Shown: positions 19,064 through 28,233, counted from the stretch's first letter. The stretch is DNA of 64,000 nucleotides from Bradyrhizobium arachidis (GCF_024758505.1 NZ_CP077970.1:682001-746000), one strand, 5' to 3'. Translations and numbers: made by a program. Notes: generated from the letters alone by a model not told the origin.

Positions 19064-20779
19064 CTACCGCATCCCCTGCGCCCCGCGGATCAGCCGCCCC
19101 GGTCGTTGCCCTGTGGCTTCGCCATGCCGCCGCGTCACCACGCCCGACACGATGGTCGCGTCGTAGCCGTCGACATCCTGCAACAGCCGTCGCCCGCCGA
19201 CCGGCAGATCGTAATGCACCTTTGGCGGATGCAAATGCAGGCGGTCGTAGTCGATCACGTTGACGTCGGCCTTGTAGCCCGGCGCAAGCAGGCCGCGATC
19301 ATAGAGCCCGACCGACAGCGCGGTCTTGCGCGACTGCGCGGCGATGACGAACGGGACCGACAGCTTTTCGCCGCGCTTGCGGTCACGGGTCCAGTGCGTG
19401 AGCAGATAGGTCGGAAAGCTGGCATCGCAGATGATGCCGCAATGCGCGCCGCCGTCGGAGAGGCCGGGCACGGATTGCGGATCGGTCAGCATCTCGCGCG
19501 TCGCATCGAGATTGCCGTCGGCATAGTTGAGGAACGGCACGTAGAGCATGCCGCGGCCCTCGTCGATGAGCATCGCATCATAAGCGAGCTCTTCCGGCAG
19601 CCTTCCTTGCCTGCGTGCCTGCGGACCCAGCGCGTTCTCCGGCGGTTGCTCGTAGTCGGGGGGATCGCCGAGCAGAAACATCTTGTCATAGTCCGGCTTG
19701 AAGAATAGCGGATCGTCAGTTGCGGTCGCCGTCTCCTTCATGATCGCGGCGCGCACCTCCGGCTGGCGCAGCCGCGCGAGCCGCTCCTTCAGCGGCAAAT
19801 GCGCGATCGCCTTGTAGCTCGGATGGGTCTGGAACGGGTTGCGCGACAGCTCGAGCCCAAGCAAGAGGCCGACCGGCCGTGCCGCGATCTGCGCGGTGAT
19901 GGAGAGGCCGCGCTTCGCAGCGGCGTTGATCTCGTCCAGCGTCTGGCGCCAGCGTTTTGGCGCGCGGTCGTTCTGGGTGATCGAGAAGGAGATCGGGCAT
20001 TTTGTGGTGTCGGCGACCCGCAGCATCATCGGCAGGTCTTCGTGGATGGTGGAGAGATCGAGCACGAATTGCAGCACGCTGCGCCCCTCGCCGTGCATCG
20101 CGCCGGCAATCGCGGTCAGCTCGTCCTCGCCGGCCTTCAAGGTCGGCGTGAAATCGCCGGTCGAGGTGCGGTGGTTGAGCGTGCGCGAGGTCGAAAAACC
20201 GAGCGCGCCGGAGCGCACCGCTTCGCCGGCAAGCTTTGCCATCGCCGCGTTGTCTACGGCGGTGGAGGGATCGCGGCGCGCGCCGCGCTCGCCCATCACA
20301 TAGACGCGCAGCGCCGCATGCGGCAGTTGCGCGCCGACGTCGATGTCGAAATCGCGTTTTGCCAGCCAGTCCATGTAGTCAGGAAAACTCTCCCAGGCCC
20401 AGGGAATGCCGGCGCTCAAGACAGGCTCGGGAATGTCCTCGACGCCTTCCATGAGCTGGATCAGGCGGGTGTGGTCGGCGGGCTTGCAGGGCGCAAAGCC
20501 GACGCCGCAATTGCCCATGATCGCCGTCGTGACGCCATTCTGCGAGGACGGCGTGATGTCCTGGCTCCAGGTGACCTGGCCGTCATAATGGGTATGGACG
20601 TCGACAAAACCCGGCGTCACCAGCCTGCCGCGCGCGTCGATCTCCTCGCGCCCTTTTGCTGTGACCTTGCCGACTTCGCTGATCCGGCCGCCTGTGACGG
20701 CGACATCGGCCTCATACAGCTCACCGCCGTGTCCATCCGCGATCGTGCCGCCGCGGATCACCAGATCAGGATTGCTCAT
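19064..20779 (-). CDS. Amidohydrolase, N-acyl-D-amino-acid deacylase family
   Basis: The 571-residue protein starts MSNPDLVIRGGTIADGHGG and has the metal-binding GFVDVHTHYDGQ (HxH of subtype I amidohydrolases). Further features are GNCGVGFAPC, typical of D-aminoacylases, the downstream acidic/His segment LSDGGAHCG, and the C-terminal PGYKADVNVID. The family hydrolyses N-acyl-D-amino acids and related amides. The open frame reaches upstream into the repeat at 20811, but the ATG at 20779 gives the correct N-terminus. The MFS gene upstream on the same strand may import its substrate, although a repeat lies between them. Confidence 0.9.
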   Translation of the reverse strand: MSNPDLVIRGGTIADGHGGELYEADVAVTGGRISEVGKVTAKGREEIDARGRLVTPGFVDVHTHYDGQVTWSQDITPSSQNGVTTAIMGNCGVGFAPCKPADHTRLIQLMEGVEDIPEPVLSAGIPWAWESFPDYMDWLAKRDFDIDVGAQLPHAALRVYVMGERGARRDPSTAVDNAAMAKLAGEAVRSGALGFSTSRTLNHRTSTGDFTPTLKAGEDELTAIAGAMHGEGRSVLQFVLDLSTIHEDLPMMLRVADTTKCPISFSITQNDRAPKRWRQTLDEINAAAKRGLSITAQIAARPVGLLLGLELSRNPFQTHPSYKAIAHLPLKERLARLRQPEVRAAIMKETATATDDPLFFKPDYDKMFLLGDPPDYEQPPENALGPQARRQGRLPEELAYDAMLIDEGRGMLYVPFLNYADGNLDATREMLTDPQSVPGLSDGGAHCGIICDASFPTYLLTHWTRDRKRGEKLSVPFVIAAQSRKTALSVGLYDRGLLAPGYKADVNVIDYDRLHLHPPKVHYDLPVGGRRLLQDVDGYDATIVSGVVTRRHGEATGQRPGRLIRGAQGMR

Positions 20780-20810
20780 GGCGTTTCTTCCCGTTGTTGT
20801 TGTTTCTTTC

Positions 20811-20970
20811 GTCGTCCCGGACAAGCGCAGCGAAGCGGAGCGCAGATCCGGGACCCATAACCACAGGGAGAAGTTTGGCGAAGATTGGAAACCACGAGTC
20901 TTCGCCAAATTACTCCCTGGGGTTATGGGTCCTGGCCCCCGTGCGCAATTGCGCATTCGGCCAGGACGAC
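20811..20970. repeat. Dispersed palindromic repeat, family A (long form)
   Basis: A composite palindrome with outer arms GTCGTCCCGG... and ...CCAGGACGAC, and inner arms GGACCCATAACCACAGGGAG and CTCCCTGGGGTTATGGGTCC. The core contains the AGCGAAGCGGAGCGC motif. It lies between the amidohydrolase start and the MFS stop on the same strand, so it may separate or attenuate their transcripts. Confidence 0.85.
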
Positions 20971-20984
20971 ACTTGAGTTTGTGG

Positions 20985-22196
20985 CTACGCCGTCGCCGTC
21001 CGCTCCCGCCGCTCCGTGAGCAGCGACAAGAACACGGTCGCGACCATGAACATCACGGAGGCGCCAAACACCCAGTGCGGCGCGTTCTGGTCCATGATCC
21101 AGCCGAACAGCAGCGGGCTGATGATGCCGCTGAAGTTGAAGCCGGTGGAGACGATGCCGAAGGCGCGGCCAGCGGCGCCGGCGGGCACTGCGTTTCGCAC
21201 CAGCATGTCGCGCGACGGCGTGATCACACCTCCCAGGAAGCCGGCCGAGGTCATTGCCACGGCGAGCAGCCACGCGGGCATGGCAACGGTTGCGATCGCC
21301 AGCACGACCAGCGCATTCACCGCGAAGCAGAAGGCAGCGAACTGGCCATGCCGGTGGGTGCGGTCGGCAAGGAAGCCCCCGGCGAGCACGCCGACGGCGC
21401 TTGCGGCGAGGAACGCGGTCAGCGCAGCATTGGCGGACGAATAGGACGCGCCGTAGCCGCCCATCAGTGCCACCACGCCGAAATTGTTGATGCCGGCGTT
21501 CGACAGGCCGAGCAGCATGAAGAAGATCGTCAGCAGGATCAGCGCCGGTGAGATGATGTTCTGCTTCGCGATACTCTCGCCGCCGGCCTTCATCCTGTGG
21601 GCGCCGGCATCGGGAAGATTCATCGCCACCAGCAGCAGCGCGACCAGCACGCCGACCGCGCCGGATATGATCAGCGCCCCGGCGCCGCCGGTCGTGGCGA
21701 CCAGCGCCGCAACGATCGCGGGCGCGACCGCCCCGCCGACGAAACCGGCAAAGGTGTGGATCGAGAACGCGCGGCCCATCCGCGCCTCGTCCATGTGCTC
21801 GGCCAGGATGGCGTAGTCGGCCGGGTGATAGACGCTGTTGGCAAGCCCGAGCAGCACGGCGCAGGCGATCAGCGAGGAATAGCTCAGATGCAGGCCGAGC
21901 AGGATCAGCGCCAGCCCGCCCATGACGAGGCCGCCGAGCAGGATCTTCCGCGCACCAAAATGGTCGACGAGATAGCCGGTCGGCGCCTGCGTCAGGCCCG
22001 ACACGACCGCGAACACCGTCAGCGCAAAGCCGAGCTCGATATAGCCGACCCCGAGCTGCGCCTTCAGGAACGGGAACAGCATCGGCAGGACCAGCAGATG
22101 AAAATGGCTGACCCAGTGCGCGATCGAAATCCCGGTTAGCGTGCGCAGCGCACTGTCCGCCTTGCCTTGCTGCGGTGCGGCGAGAACGTCGACCAT
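20985..22196 (-). CDS. MFS transporter
   Basis: The 403-residue, 12-helix protein has the MFS loop 2-3 motif as YLVDHFGARKILLGGLVMG and a second copy after TM8 (GGFLADRTHRHG). It resembles the fosmidomycin-resistance/sugar-phosphate permease-like group more than acid symporters. It is transcribed toward the amidohydrolase and may supply or export a substrate or product of that enzyme, but no direct evidence links them. The ATG start has only a weak GGAAC upstream. Confidence 0.9.
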   Translation of the reverse strand: MVDVLAAPQQGKADSALRTLTGISIAHWVSHFHLLVLPMLFPFLKAQLGVGYIELGFALTVFAVVSGLTQAPTGYLVDHFGARKILLGGLVMGGLALILLGLHLSYSSLIACAVLLGLANSVYHPADYAILAEHMDEARMGRAFSIHTFAGFVGGAVAPAIVAALVATTGGAGALIISGAVGVLVALLLVAMNLPDAGAHRMKAGGESIAKQNIISPALILLTIFFMLLGLSNAGINNFGVVALMGGYGASYSSANAALTAFLAASAVGVLAGGFLADRTHRHGQFAAFCFAVNALVVLAIATVAMPAWLLAVAMTSAGFLGGVITPSRDMLVRNAVPAGAAGRAFGIVSTGFNFSGIISPLLFGWIMDQNAPHWVFGASVMFMVATVFLSLLTERRERTATA

Positions 22197-22526
22197 CAGT
22201 TCCGTTTCACTCCCGAATGGAGGCGCAAACTATCGGGGGAAGCGGATATTTGTCCATGAATACGGGCGCATGGCAGGTAGTGCGCGAGGGGTGTTTACGG
22301 CCGGAATCGCAATCGCGTTCGCTGGCCGAATGAGCGCTCGATATCTCTCCAACCGTCGTCCTGGCGAAGGCCCAGGACCCATAACCTCAGGGAGGAGTTT
22401 GGCGAAGAACAGGAGTTACCTTGGTACTCCCATCGCGTGTCATCGATAGATCACGCGGTATGGGTCCTGGCCTGCGCCAGGACGACAGTGGAGAGCGTGG
22501 CGCGAGCGTGCCGCCAAACGCCACCC
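22197..22526. other. Intergenic region with family A repeat (330 bases)
   Basis: The stretch holds the MFS promoter (right of 22196, read leftward) and the family A repeat at 22353-22486. No other gene or RNA was recognised. Confidence 0.55.
22353..22486. repeat. Dispersed palindromic repeat, family A (long form)
   Basis: Outer arms CCGTCGTCCTGGCG and CGCCAGGACGAC, with inner GGACCCATAACCTCAGGGAG. The right half is partly degenerated, with a short insert (TCATCGATAGATCACGCGG) before TATGGGTCCTGG. It is most similar to the elements at 9098 and 20811. Confidence 0.8.
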
Positions 22527-22688
22527 CTACAACGGCTCGTCATCCGTCCCGTAACGGTCGCGCTTGGGGGTGGCGATGTCGCCGTCCTCGTCATCGTCGT
22601 CGGTGTCGCGCGGCGGCGGCTTCTTGGCCTTGTCGTCGGTCTTCTTGACGTCGGCCACCTTCGGCGGCGGGTTCTTGTTGCCGGCCAT
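22527..22688 (-). CDS. Small charged, probably disordered protein (53 aa)
   Basis: This short frame encodes MAGNKNPPPKVADVKKTDD... with an Asp-rich middle (DTDDDDEDGD) and ends YGTDDEPL. It is made almost wholly of Lys, Asp, Pro and Glu, with no hydrophobic core, membrane segment or cysteine. The start has GAGGA seven bases upstream. Codon use is strongly G/C in third positions, like neighbouring genes, which supports it being real. The function is unknown; such short acidic proteins are annotated as hypothetical in bradyrhizobia. It is followed on the same strand by the MFS gene across the family A repeat. Confidence 0.6.
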   Translation of the reverse strand: MAGNKNPPPKVADVKKTDDKAKKPPPRDTDDDDEDGDIATPKRDRYGTDDEPL

Positions 22689-22759
22689 GGCATTCCTCGA
22701 ATGGTGATGCTTGGGCCGATGTTAGCCGGAAATCGCGTGATTTTCTTGACCTTTCTCAA

Positions 22760-22783
22760 CCCGGCCGGACTGCACCGGCCGGG
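22760..22783 (-). terminator. Probable stem-loop terminator after btuB
   Basis: A perfect 9-base GC stem (CCCGGCCGG / CCGGCCGGG) with a six-base loop begins 10 bases beyond the TonB receptor stop codon. The U-tract on the minus strand is poor (TTGAGAAAGG), so it may only protect the 3' end. Confidence 0.45.
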
Positions 22784-22793
22784 CATCGATCGC

Positions 22794-25064
22794 TCAGAAC
22801 GTTGCGCCGGCCTTCAGCAGATAGGTGCGGCCGGGCAGCGGATAGGCGCTGAAGCGGCCGCTCGTGAAGGTGCTCGCGATCGCATAGTCGTAGTAGAGCG
22901 CGTTCAAAACGTTGTTGACGCTGAACGACCAGAAGAAGCGCTCGTACTGGCCGGAGAGCTTGAGATCGATCGTGGCGTCGGCCGGGATCATCCTTTGCGT
23001 ATTGGCCTGGTCGTTGTCCATGCGGCGCTCGGACCAGAAGCGCGCGGTGGCATCGAGCACGACGAAATTCTGCCAGATGTTCCAGGTCAGGCCCGCATTC
23101 GCGGTGTAGCGCGACACCAGCGGAACGTCGTTGCCGGCCCAGATGCCCTCGCGAAAGGTCGCCCGCGTGTAGGCCATGCCGGTCCGCAGCAGCAGCAGCT
23201 CGTTGACGCGATAGGAGACACTGGTCTCCGAGCCGTAGCGCCGGGTCGGGTCGAGATTGGTGTTGAAGAACAGCACCGGGCTGAAATGGAGCTCGTTGCT
23301 GAGGTCCATCAGGTAGACGCTGGTCTGCATCTGCAGCCCGCCGCCCTTGATGCGCAGCCCGCCTTCGACGTCCTGCGAGGTCTGGGTCTTCAACTGGAAG
23401 GTCTGCGGGATCGGCAGGAAGGTGAACGGGTCGAACGACGGCCCCGACGACACGCGCTCGTCGACGTCGGGCGTGCGGAACGCGCGCGCGGCGCGGCCGA
23501 ATATCGAGAACACGTCATTGAGCCGATGTTCGGCACCGAGATGCAGCGCATATTGCGTCTCGTTGCTGTCGAGAGGCAGCGCACCGATATCGGCGCCGAA
23601 GATCGCCGTGTTGAAGGGCGCTGTCGCGTCGAACCGGTCGCGCGCCGACAGATTGATGTTCTGCATGCGCGCGCCATAGGAGATATCGGTGGTCGGAGCG
23701 ACCCCGACCGTGTGCTGGAAATAGCCGGCGACCGTCTGCTGGCGGAGGTCATAGGTGTGCCATGGCGCGAGGCCCTGGCCGGCACCGCGCTTCTGCTCAA
23801 AGCTCGCATCGTAATAGTCGATGCCGGTGAGCAGCGTCGACGGCATGCCGAACAACATGCTCTTGACGCTGAGCCGCGGCGTGATCGACCAGGTCTGCAG
23901 ATGCGCATCCACATAGCTGGAGGTGAAGAGGGCCGGCACCGGCGTCGGACTGGAGAAGAAAGCGCCCTGCTGCTTCTTGTCGCGCACGCCGCCGTCGATG
24001 ATCAGGTCGACGCCGTTGATGAGCGTTTTGGTGAAGCCGGCGGTCGCGCTGGCGCCCTGCTGGTTGGCGTAGTCGAACGGCGTGGTCGCGCCGCGGCGGT
24101 CGGTCGTGACCAGGTCGACGCCGATGGAGGGATCGACGAGGCGCCCGCCGGGCAGCCGCAGCTCCTGATTGTCGCCGGTCACGTTGAAGAACGCGGTGAA
24201 GCCGGGCGAGGTGTAGTTGAGATTACCGACGCCGTTCTCCTGGACGTACTGGTTGTTGGCGCGATAGCCGTCGGTCTTCACCGCGTTGCCGTAGAACGAG
24301 GTCGACCAGTTGCCGAAATTCAATGCGGTCGAGACCGCGCCCTGTCGCGTGTTGAACGAGCCAAAACCGCTCTCGACGCGCAAGGACACCGGCGGGCCGC
24401 CGACGCCGGTCTTGGTGACGATGTTGATGGTGCCGCCGACCGCGTTGTCGCCATAGAGCACCGCGCCGGAATTGCCGCGGGTGATCTCGATGCGTTCGAT
24501 CGAATCGAGCGGAATGGTGGAGAGGTCCACCTGCGCCATGTCGATGTCGTTGAGTCGGCGTCCGTTGATCAGCACCAGCGTGTTGGCGCTGGCGAATGCG
24601 CCGAAACCGCGCAAATCGACGGTGGTCTTGGCGGCAACCGGGCCGCCAAAGAGGGTGGTGAGCTGGGCGCCCGGCGTCTGCGTCGCGATGATCTCGGCCA
24701 GCGATTGCGCCGGCGAATGCGCGATGTCGGCGGCCGTGATCACGGTGGTGGCGGCGCCGACGATGCCGCCGGACGGTGCGGTATTGGCGGTGCCGGACGC
24801 AGTATTGCCCGCGCCGCTCGATGTTCCGCTCGCCGTGCCGCCGCCCTGCGACGCGGTGGACGGCGCGCGGCGTGGCGCAGGCGAAGCCTGGTCGGCGGTC
24901 GCGCGCGCCCGCGTCTGGTTCTGGTCGCCGGGCCTGGTGATCTCAACCGGCGGCAATTGTTCGGTGACGATTTGGGCGCGGCCGGCGGTTGCACTGAGGA
25001 CCAGGAAACCGGAGGCAAGCAGAAGCGAACTGTGTCGCCTCGCGGCTCGATCAACGGAAGGCAT
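22794..25064 (-). CDS. btuB: TonB-dependent outer-membrane receptor, BtuB-like cobalamin transporter
   Basis: The protein is about 756 residues from the ATG at 25064, which has GAGG eight bases upstream. A signal peptide (ending AGRAQ) is followed by a Pro/Arg linker, a Ser/Gly/Thr-rich spacer and a plug domain. The plug carries GFGAFASANTLVLINGRRL and ERIEITRGNSGAVLYGDNAVGG. A 22-strand barrel follows, ending in an aromatic-terminated strand (LLKAGATF), as expected for outer-membrane insertion. The cobalamin riboswitch directly upstream and the divergent btuCDF-like operon make vitamin B12 or a related corrinoid the likely ligand. The low-complexity stretch before the plug is longer than in E. 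coli BtuB. Confidence 0.9.
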   Translation of the reverse strand: MPSVDRAARRHSSLLLASGFLVLSATAGRAQIVTEQLPPVEITRPGDQNQTRARATADQASPAPRRAPSTASQGGGTASGTSSGAGNTASGTANTAPSGGIVGAATTVITAADIAHSPAQSLAEIIATQTPGAQLTTLFGGPVAAKTTVDLRGFGAFASANTLVLINGRRLNDIDMAQVDLSTIPLDSIERIEITRGNSGAVLYGDNAVGGTINIVTKTGVGGPPVSLRVESGFGSFNTRQGAVSTALNFGNWSTSFYGNAVKTDGYRANNQYVQENGVGNLNYTSPGFTAFFNVTGDNQELRLPGGRLVDPSIGVDLVTTDRRGATTPFDYANQQGASATAGFTKTLINGVDLIIDGGVRDKKQQGAFFSSPTPVPALFTSSYVDAHLQTWSITPRLSVKSMLFGMPSTLLTGIDYYDASFEQKRGAGQGLAPWHTYDLRQQTVAGYFQHTVGVAPTTDISYGARMQNINLSARDRFDATAPFNTAIFGADIGALPLDSNETQYALHLGAEHRLNDVFSIFGRAARAFRTPDVDERVSSGPSFDPFTFLPIPQTFQLKTQTSQDVEGGLRIKGGGLQMQTSVYLMDLSNELHFSPVLFFNTNLDPTRRYGSETSVSYRVNELLLLRTGMAYTRATFREGIWAGNDVPLVSRYTANAGLTWNIWQNFVVLDATARFWSERRMDNDQANTQRMIPADATIDLKLSGQYERFFWSFSVNNVLNALYYDYAIASTFTSGRFSAYPLPGRTYLLKAGATF

Positions 25065-25189
25065 GGGTGGACCTCGGCATGACGTCAGTGGCACGTCACA
25101 GCGAACGAAGTCTCACCGGCGCGCGTCCCGCTTTCCGACGAGGCCAATGTCCGTACACCCCGACCGACATCATCGCGTGTGACCACGGC

Positions 25190-25372
25190 TGACGGCAGGT
25201 CTCCTGGCTTGCGGGTCGTTACCCTCCGTCGCCTTCCCAGGAACCGAGGACCCCAGTGGCTTTTTGACGAAGAATTCGCCGCTTACAGTTGCGGGGGCAG
25301 CCGCGGCCTAGGGAAAAAATCCCGCACCGCATTCCCATTTCGTCCCCGAAGGGAACCGTCCCGTTCATCTAG
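25190..25372 (-). promoter_or_regulatory. Cobalamin riboswitch controlling the BtuB-like receptor
   Basis: Read on the minus strand, the region shows the conserved order of a cobalamin aptamer. It has GGTTCCC near the 5' end, ATGGGAATGCGGTGCGGGA, then GCTGCCCCCGCAACTGTAAG, the GCCACTGGG...TGGGAAGGCG arm, and the 3' B12-box strand AGCCAGGAGACCTGCC ending at about 25194. About 125 bases separate it from the receptor start, leaving room for an expression platform. In the family, binding of adenosylcobalamin shuts the gene off. No separate aptamer was found for the divergent ABC operon. Confidence 0.95.
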
Positions 25373-25480
25373 GAGGCCGCCGAAACAAGAGTCAATCCCG
25401 CTACTTTCGATAGGGCCGGTACGTGGTTTGTTCGCCACGCGCTTGTGCCCCGTTCCAGTCGATGTATGAGCATCGTCGCG

Positions 25481-26533
25481 ATGGATTATCAGAACGTACA
25501 GACCTTGATGCATGGCGCCGACGCGGCCGCCCGCCGGCGCGCGGGGGTGATCGGTGCGCTCGTTGCGCTGGTCGTCCTGCTGGCGCTGGTCTCGCTCGGG
25601 ATCGGCGCTGTCAGGCTGTCGCCGCTGACAGTCGTTGAGGCGCTGGTCGGCGGCGGTAGTGATGTCGCTGAGGTGATCGTGCGCGAGATCCGCCTGCCGC
25701 GCACGATACTTGCGATCGCGATTGGCGGCATTCTTGGGCTCTCAGGCGCGGCGTTGCAGGGGCTTTTGCGCAATCCGCTGGCCTCGCCGTCGCTGTTCGG
25801 CGCGCCGCAATCGGCGGCCTTCGGTGCGGTGCTGATCATCGCGCTGGGATTGGCCGATGTGCGCTCCTATGCGCTGCCGGTGGCGGCGATCGTTGCGGCC
25901 TTCGCCTCGGTGTTCGCGCTGCTCGCGATCGCCGGCCGCAATGCCGGGCTGTTGATCCTGATCCTCGCGGGGCTTGCGATCTCCGCGCTGGCGGGCGCCG
26001 CGACTGCGCTGGTGATGAATCTCTCCAAAAATGCCTTCATCGTGCTGGAGATCGCGTTCTGGCTGCTCGGCTCGCTGGAGGACCGCAGTTTTCGTCATGT
26101 CGCGCTGGCGCTGCCGTTCATCCTCGTCGGCGGCATTATTTTGCTGAGCCAGCGCAGCGCTTTTCGCGCGCTCAGCTTAGGTGAGGAGGCCGCGCAGAGC
26201 CTCGGCATCGATGTCGATCGCCTGCGATTGCTGGTCATCTCGGGCGTCGCGCTCGGCGTCGGCGGCGCGGTCGCAGTCTCCGGCACCATCGGCTTCATCG
26301 GCCTGGTCGCGCCGCATCTGGTGCGACCCTTGATCGGGCATGATCCGTCGCGGCTCCTGGTGCCGAGCGCGCTTGCCGGGAGTAGCCTGCTGCTCGCCTC
26401 CGACATTGCGGTGCGGATTATTCCCTCGACATCGGACATCAAGGTCGGCGTCCTGACCTCGATCATCGGCGTTCCCTTCTTCCTCTATCTCATCGTGCGC
26501 GAACGCCGCGCGCTCAGTGGAGGGGTCGCATGA
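25481..26533 (+). CDS. btuC: FecCD-type ABC permease, BtuC-like
   Basis: The protein is about 350 residues and is predicted to have roughly ten membrane helices. It shows FecCD-family segments: REIRLPRTILAIAIGGILGLSGAALQGLLRNPLASP near the N-terminus, GTIGFIGLVAPHLVRPLIGHDP (the ATPase-coupling loop), and DIKVGVLTSIIGVPFFLYL near the end. It imports cobalamin or a metal chelate across the inner membrane. The start is uncertain: GTG 25445, ATG 25466 and ATG 25481 are all in frame and none has a strong ribosome-binding site. It overlaps the ATPase gene by four bases. Confidence 0.92.
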   Translation: MDYQNVQTLMHGADAAARRRAGVIGALVALVVLLALVSLGIGAVRLSPLTVVEALVGGGSDVAEVIVREIRLPRTILAIAIGGILGLSGAALQGLLRNPLASPSLFGAPQSAAFGAVLIIALGLADVRSYALPVAAIVAAFASVFALLAIAGRNAGLLILILAGLAISALAGAATALVMNLSKNAFIVLEIAFWLLGSLEDRSFRHVALALPFILVGGIILLSQRSAFRALSLGEEAAQSLGIDVDRLRLLVISGVALGVGGAVAVSGTIGFIGLVAPHLVRPLIGHDPSRLLVPSALAGSSLLLASDIAVRIIPSTSDIKVGVLTSIIGVPFFLYLIVRERRALSGGVA

Positions 26534-27309
26534 GTGACGCCTTCCTCACCGCGCAAGGTGTCAATGTCAGCCTCGGCAGCCGTGCCGTGCTGCACGATAT
26601 TTCGCTGTCGCTGTCACCAGGCCATCTCGTCGCGCTGGTCGGGCCGAACGGTGCGGGCAAGACCACGCTGCTGCGCGCGCTCGCGGGCCTCGTGCCGGCA
26701 ACCGGCAGCATCGAGGTCGGCGGCCGCGCGCTGGCCTCGCTTTCGTTGCGCCAGCGGGCAAGACGCTTCGCCTATCTGCCGCAGGGCCACATCGTGCACT
26801 GGCCGCTGCCGGCGCGCGACATCGTCGCGCTCGGCCGCTATCCGCATGGTGCGACCGATCCGGCCCGGCTGTCGCCGCGCGATGCCGAGGCGGTCGCGCG
26901 CGCAATGCAAGCCGCCGACGTCGTGGAGTTCGCCGACCGCCGCGCCACCGAACTTTCCGGCGGCGAGCGCAGCCGCGTCGCGCTGGCGCGGGTGCTGGCG
27001 ACCGAGGCGCCGGTGATCCTTGCGGACGAGCCGACCTCGTCGCTCGATCCGCGCCATCAGCTCGACGTCATGCAGACGCTGCGCAAGGCGGCCGATTCCG
27101 GCGTGCTCGTCATCGTGGTGACTCACGATCTCGGTCTCGCGGCCCGTTTCGCCGATCGCGTGCTGGTGATGTCGGCAGGAAAGCTGGTGTCGCAGGGCAA
27201 GCCGGTTGAGGCACTATCGGAGCAGGTGCTGGCCGACGTGTTCCGCGTCACGGCCTATCGCGCCGAGCACGACGGCGAAGCCTTGATCGTGCCGTGGGCG
27301 GACATTTGA
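26530..27309 (+). CDS. btuD: ABC transporter ATPase, BtuD/FecE-like
   Basis: The 259-residue ATPase has Walker A GPNGAGKT, the signature LSGGERSRVALAR, Walker B VILADEPTSSLD and the switch His in VVTHDLGLAARFAD. ATGA overlap with the permease gene and a two-base gap to the binding-protein gene show an operon. The FecCD-type permease neighbour and the riboswitch-controlled receptor assign it to corrinoid uptake rather than siderophore uptake, although the two classes are hard to separate by sequence. Confidence 0.92.
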   Translation: MSDAFLTAQGVNVSLGSRAVLHDISLSLSPGHLVALVGPNGAGKTTLLRALAGLVPATGSIEVGGRALASLSLRQRARRFAYLPQGHIVHWPLPARDIVALGRYPHGATDPARLSPRDAEAVARAMQAADVVEFADRRATELSGGERSRVALARVLATEAPVILADEPTSSLDPRHQLDVMQTLRKAADSGVLVIVVTHDLGLAARFADRVLVMSAGKLVSQGKPVEALSEQVLADVFRVTAYRAEHDGEALIVPWADI

Positions 27310-27311
27310 CG

Positions 27312-28139
27312 ATGCGGTGCGCGGCGCTGATCATCGCGGCAGTTCTCCTGACGACAGGTCCCTCGCGCGCGGCGCAGCCCCGCATCGCCTCGATGAACGT
27401 CTGCACCGACCAGCTCCTGTTGTCGCTCGCCGATCCCGGCCAGATCGTCGGCCTCAGCCGCTATGCGCGCGACGACTGGCAATCCTGGCGCGCCGCCGAC
27501 GCGCGCAAATTTCCGGTGCTCTCGGGCGGCGCCGAGGACATCCTGGTGCTCAGGCCCGAGGTCGTCGTCGCCAGCCTGTTCGACAAGCGCGCAACGCGCG
27601 AATTGCTGCGGGCGAACGGCGTGCAACTCGCAGAGTTCTCCGTGCCGAGGACCGTGGATGAGGTGAAGGCGCAGATTTTGCGGATGGGCGAGATCGCTGA
27701 TCAGGCCAAGCGTGCCAATGCTGAGATCGCGCGCATCGACGCGGCCGTTCGGCACGCGCGCGAAACGCTCGGACAGCGAAACGATCGCGTGCTGCCGCTG
27801 TCGCGCCGCGGCTGGGTCGCCGGCCGCGACAGCCTGCTCGGCGTGGTGCTGCGGGAGGCGGGCTTGCGCAACGCCGCCGACGAGCTCGACATCGCCGACG
27901 GCGCCTTCATCTCGCTGGAAGGCATTTTGGCGCTGAAGCCGGACATTTTGCTGCTGTCGGAGGCCGGTGACCGCGCCGAGGACGAAGGCCGCGCCTTCCT
28001 GCTGCATCCGGCGCTGGCGCGGTTCTATCCCCCCGACCAGCGCGTCGTGATCCCCGACCGCCTCACCGTGTGCGGCGGCGTGATGCTGGCCGAAGCGCTG
28101 GATCTGCTGGTGAGTGAGATGAAGCGGATCGGACGCTAG
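27312..28139 (+). CDS. btuF: Periplasmic cobalamin-binding protein, BtuF-like
   Basis: The 275-residue protein has a signal peptide (MRCAALIIAAVLLTTGPSRAA) followed by QPRIASMNVCTDQLLLSLAD, the usual BtuF/FepB-type opening. A long helix links two Rossmann lobes (type III binding protein, around 95-150). Cobalamin-specific aromatic residues cannot be confirmed without alignment. The frame extends back to 27294 inside the ATPase gene, but the ATG at 27312 gives the signal peptide. It is the last gene of the btuCDF-like operon. Confidence 0.87.
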   Translation: MRCAALIIAAVLLTTGPSRAAQPRIASMNVCTDQLLLSLADPGQIVGLSRYARDDWQSWRAADARKFPVLSGGAEDILVLRPEVVVASLFDKRATRELLRANGVQLAEFSVPRTVDEVKAQILRMGEIADQAKRANAEIARIDAAVRHARETLGQRNDRVLPLSRRGWVAGRDSLLGVVLREAGLRNAADELDIADGAFISLEGILALKPDILLLSEAGDRAEDEGRAFLLHPALARFYPPDQRVVIPDRLTVCGGVMLAEALDLLVSEMKRIGR

Positions 28140-28233
28140 ACGGCGCGCCGACTTCAAGCCGGAACAAGCTGGCATCTTGATTTCCGGTCGGGGGCCGTAA
28201 TCGTCCGGTTTTGACACGGCGTAACCTAATGTG

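Noticed and set aside
22437..25082. An 881-codon + strand frame opposite the TonB receptor
   Set aside because: The receptor, riboswitch and signal peptide on the minus strand are unambiguous; the antisense product is Arg/Ala/Gly-rich noise.
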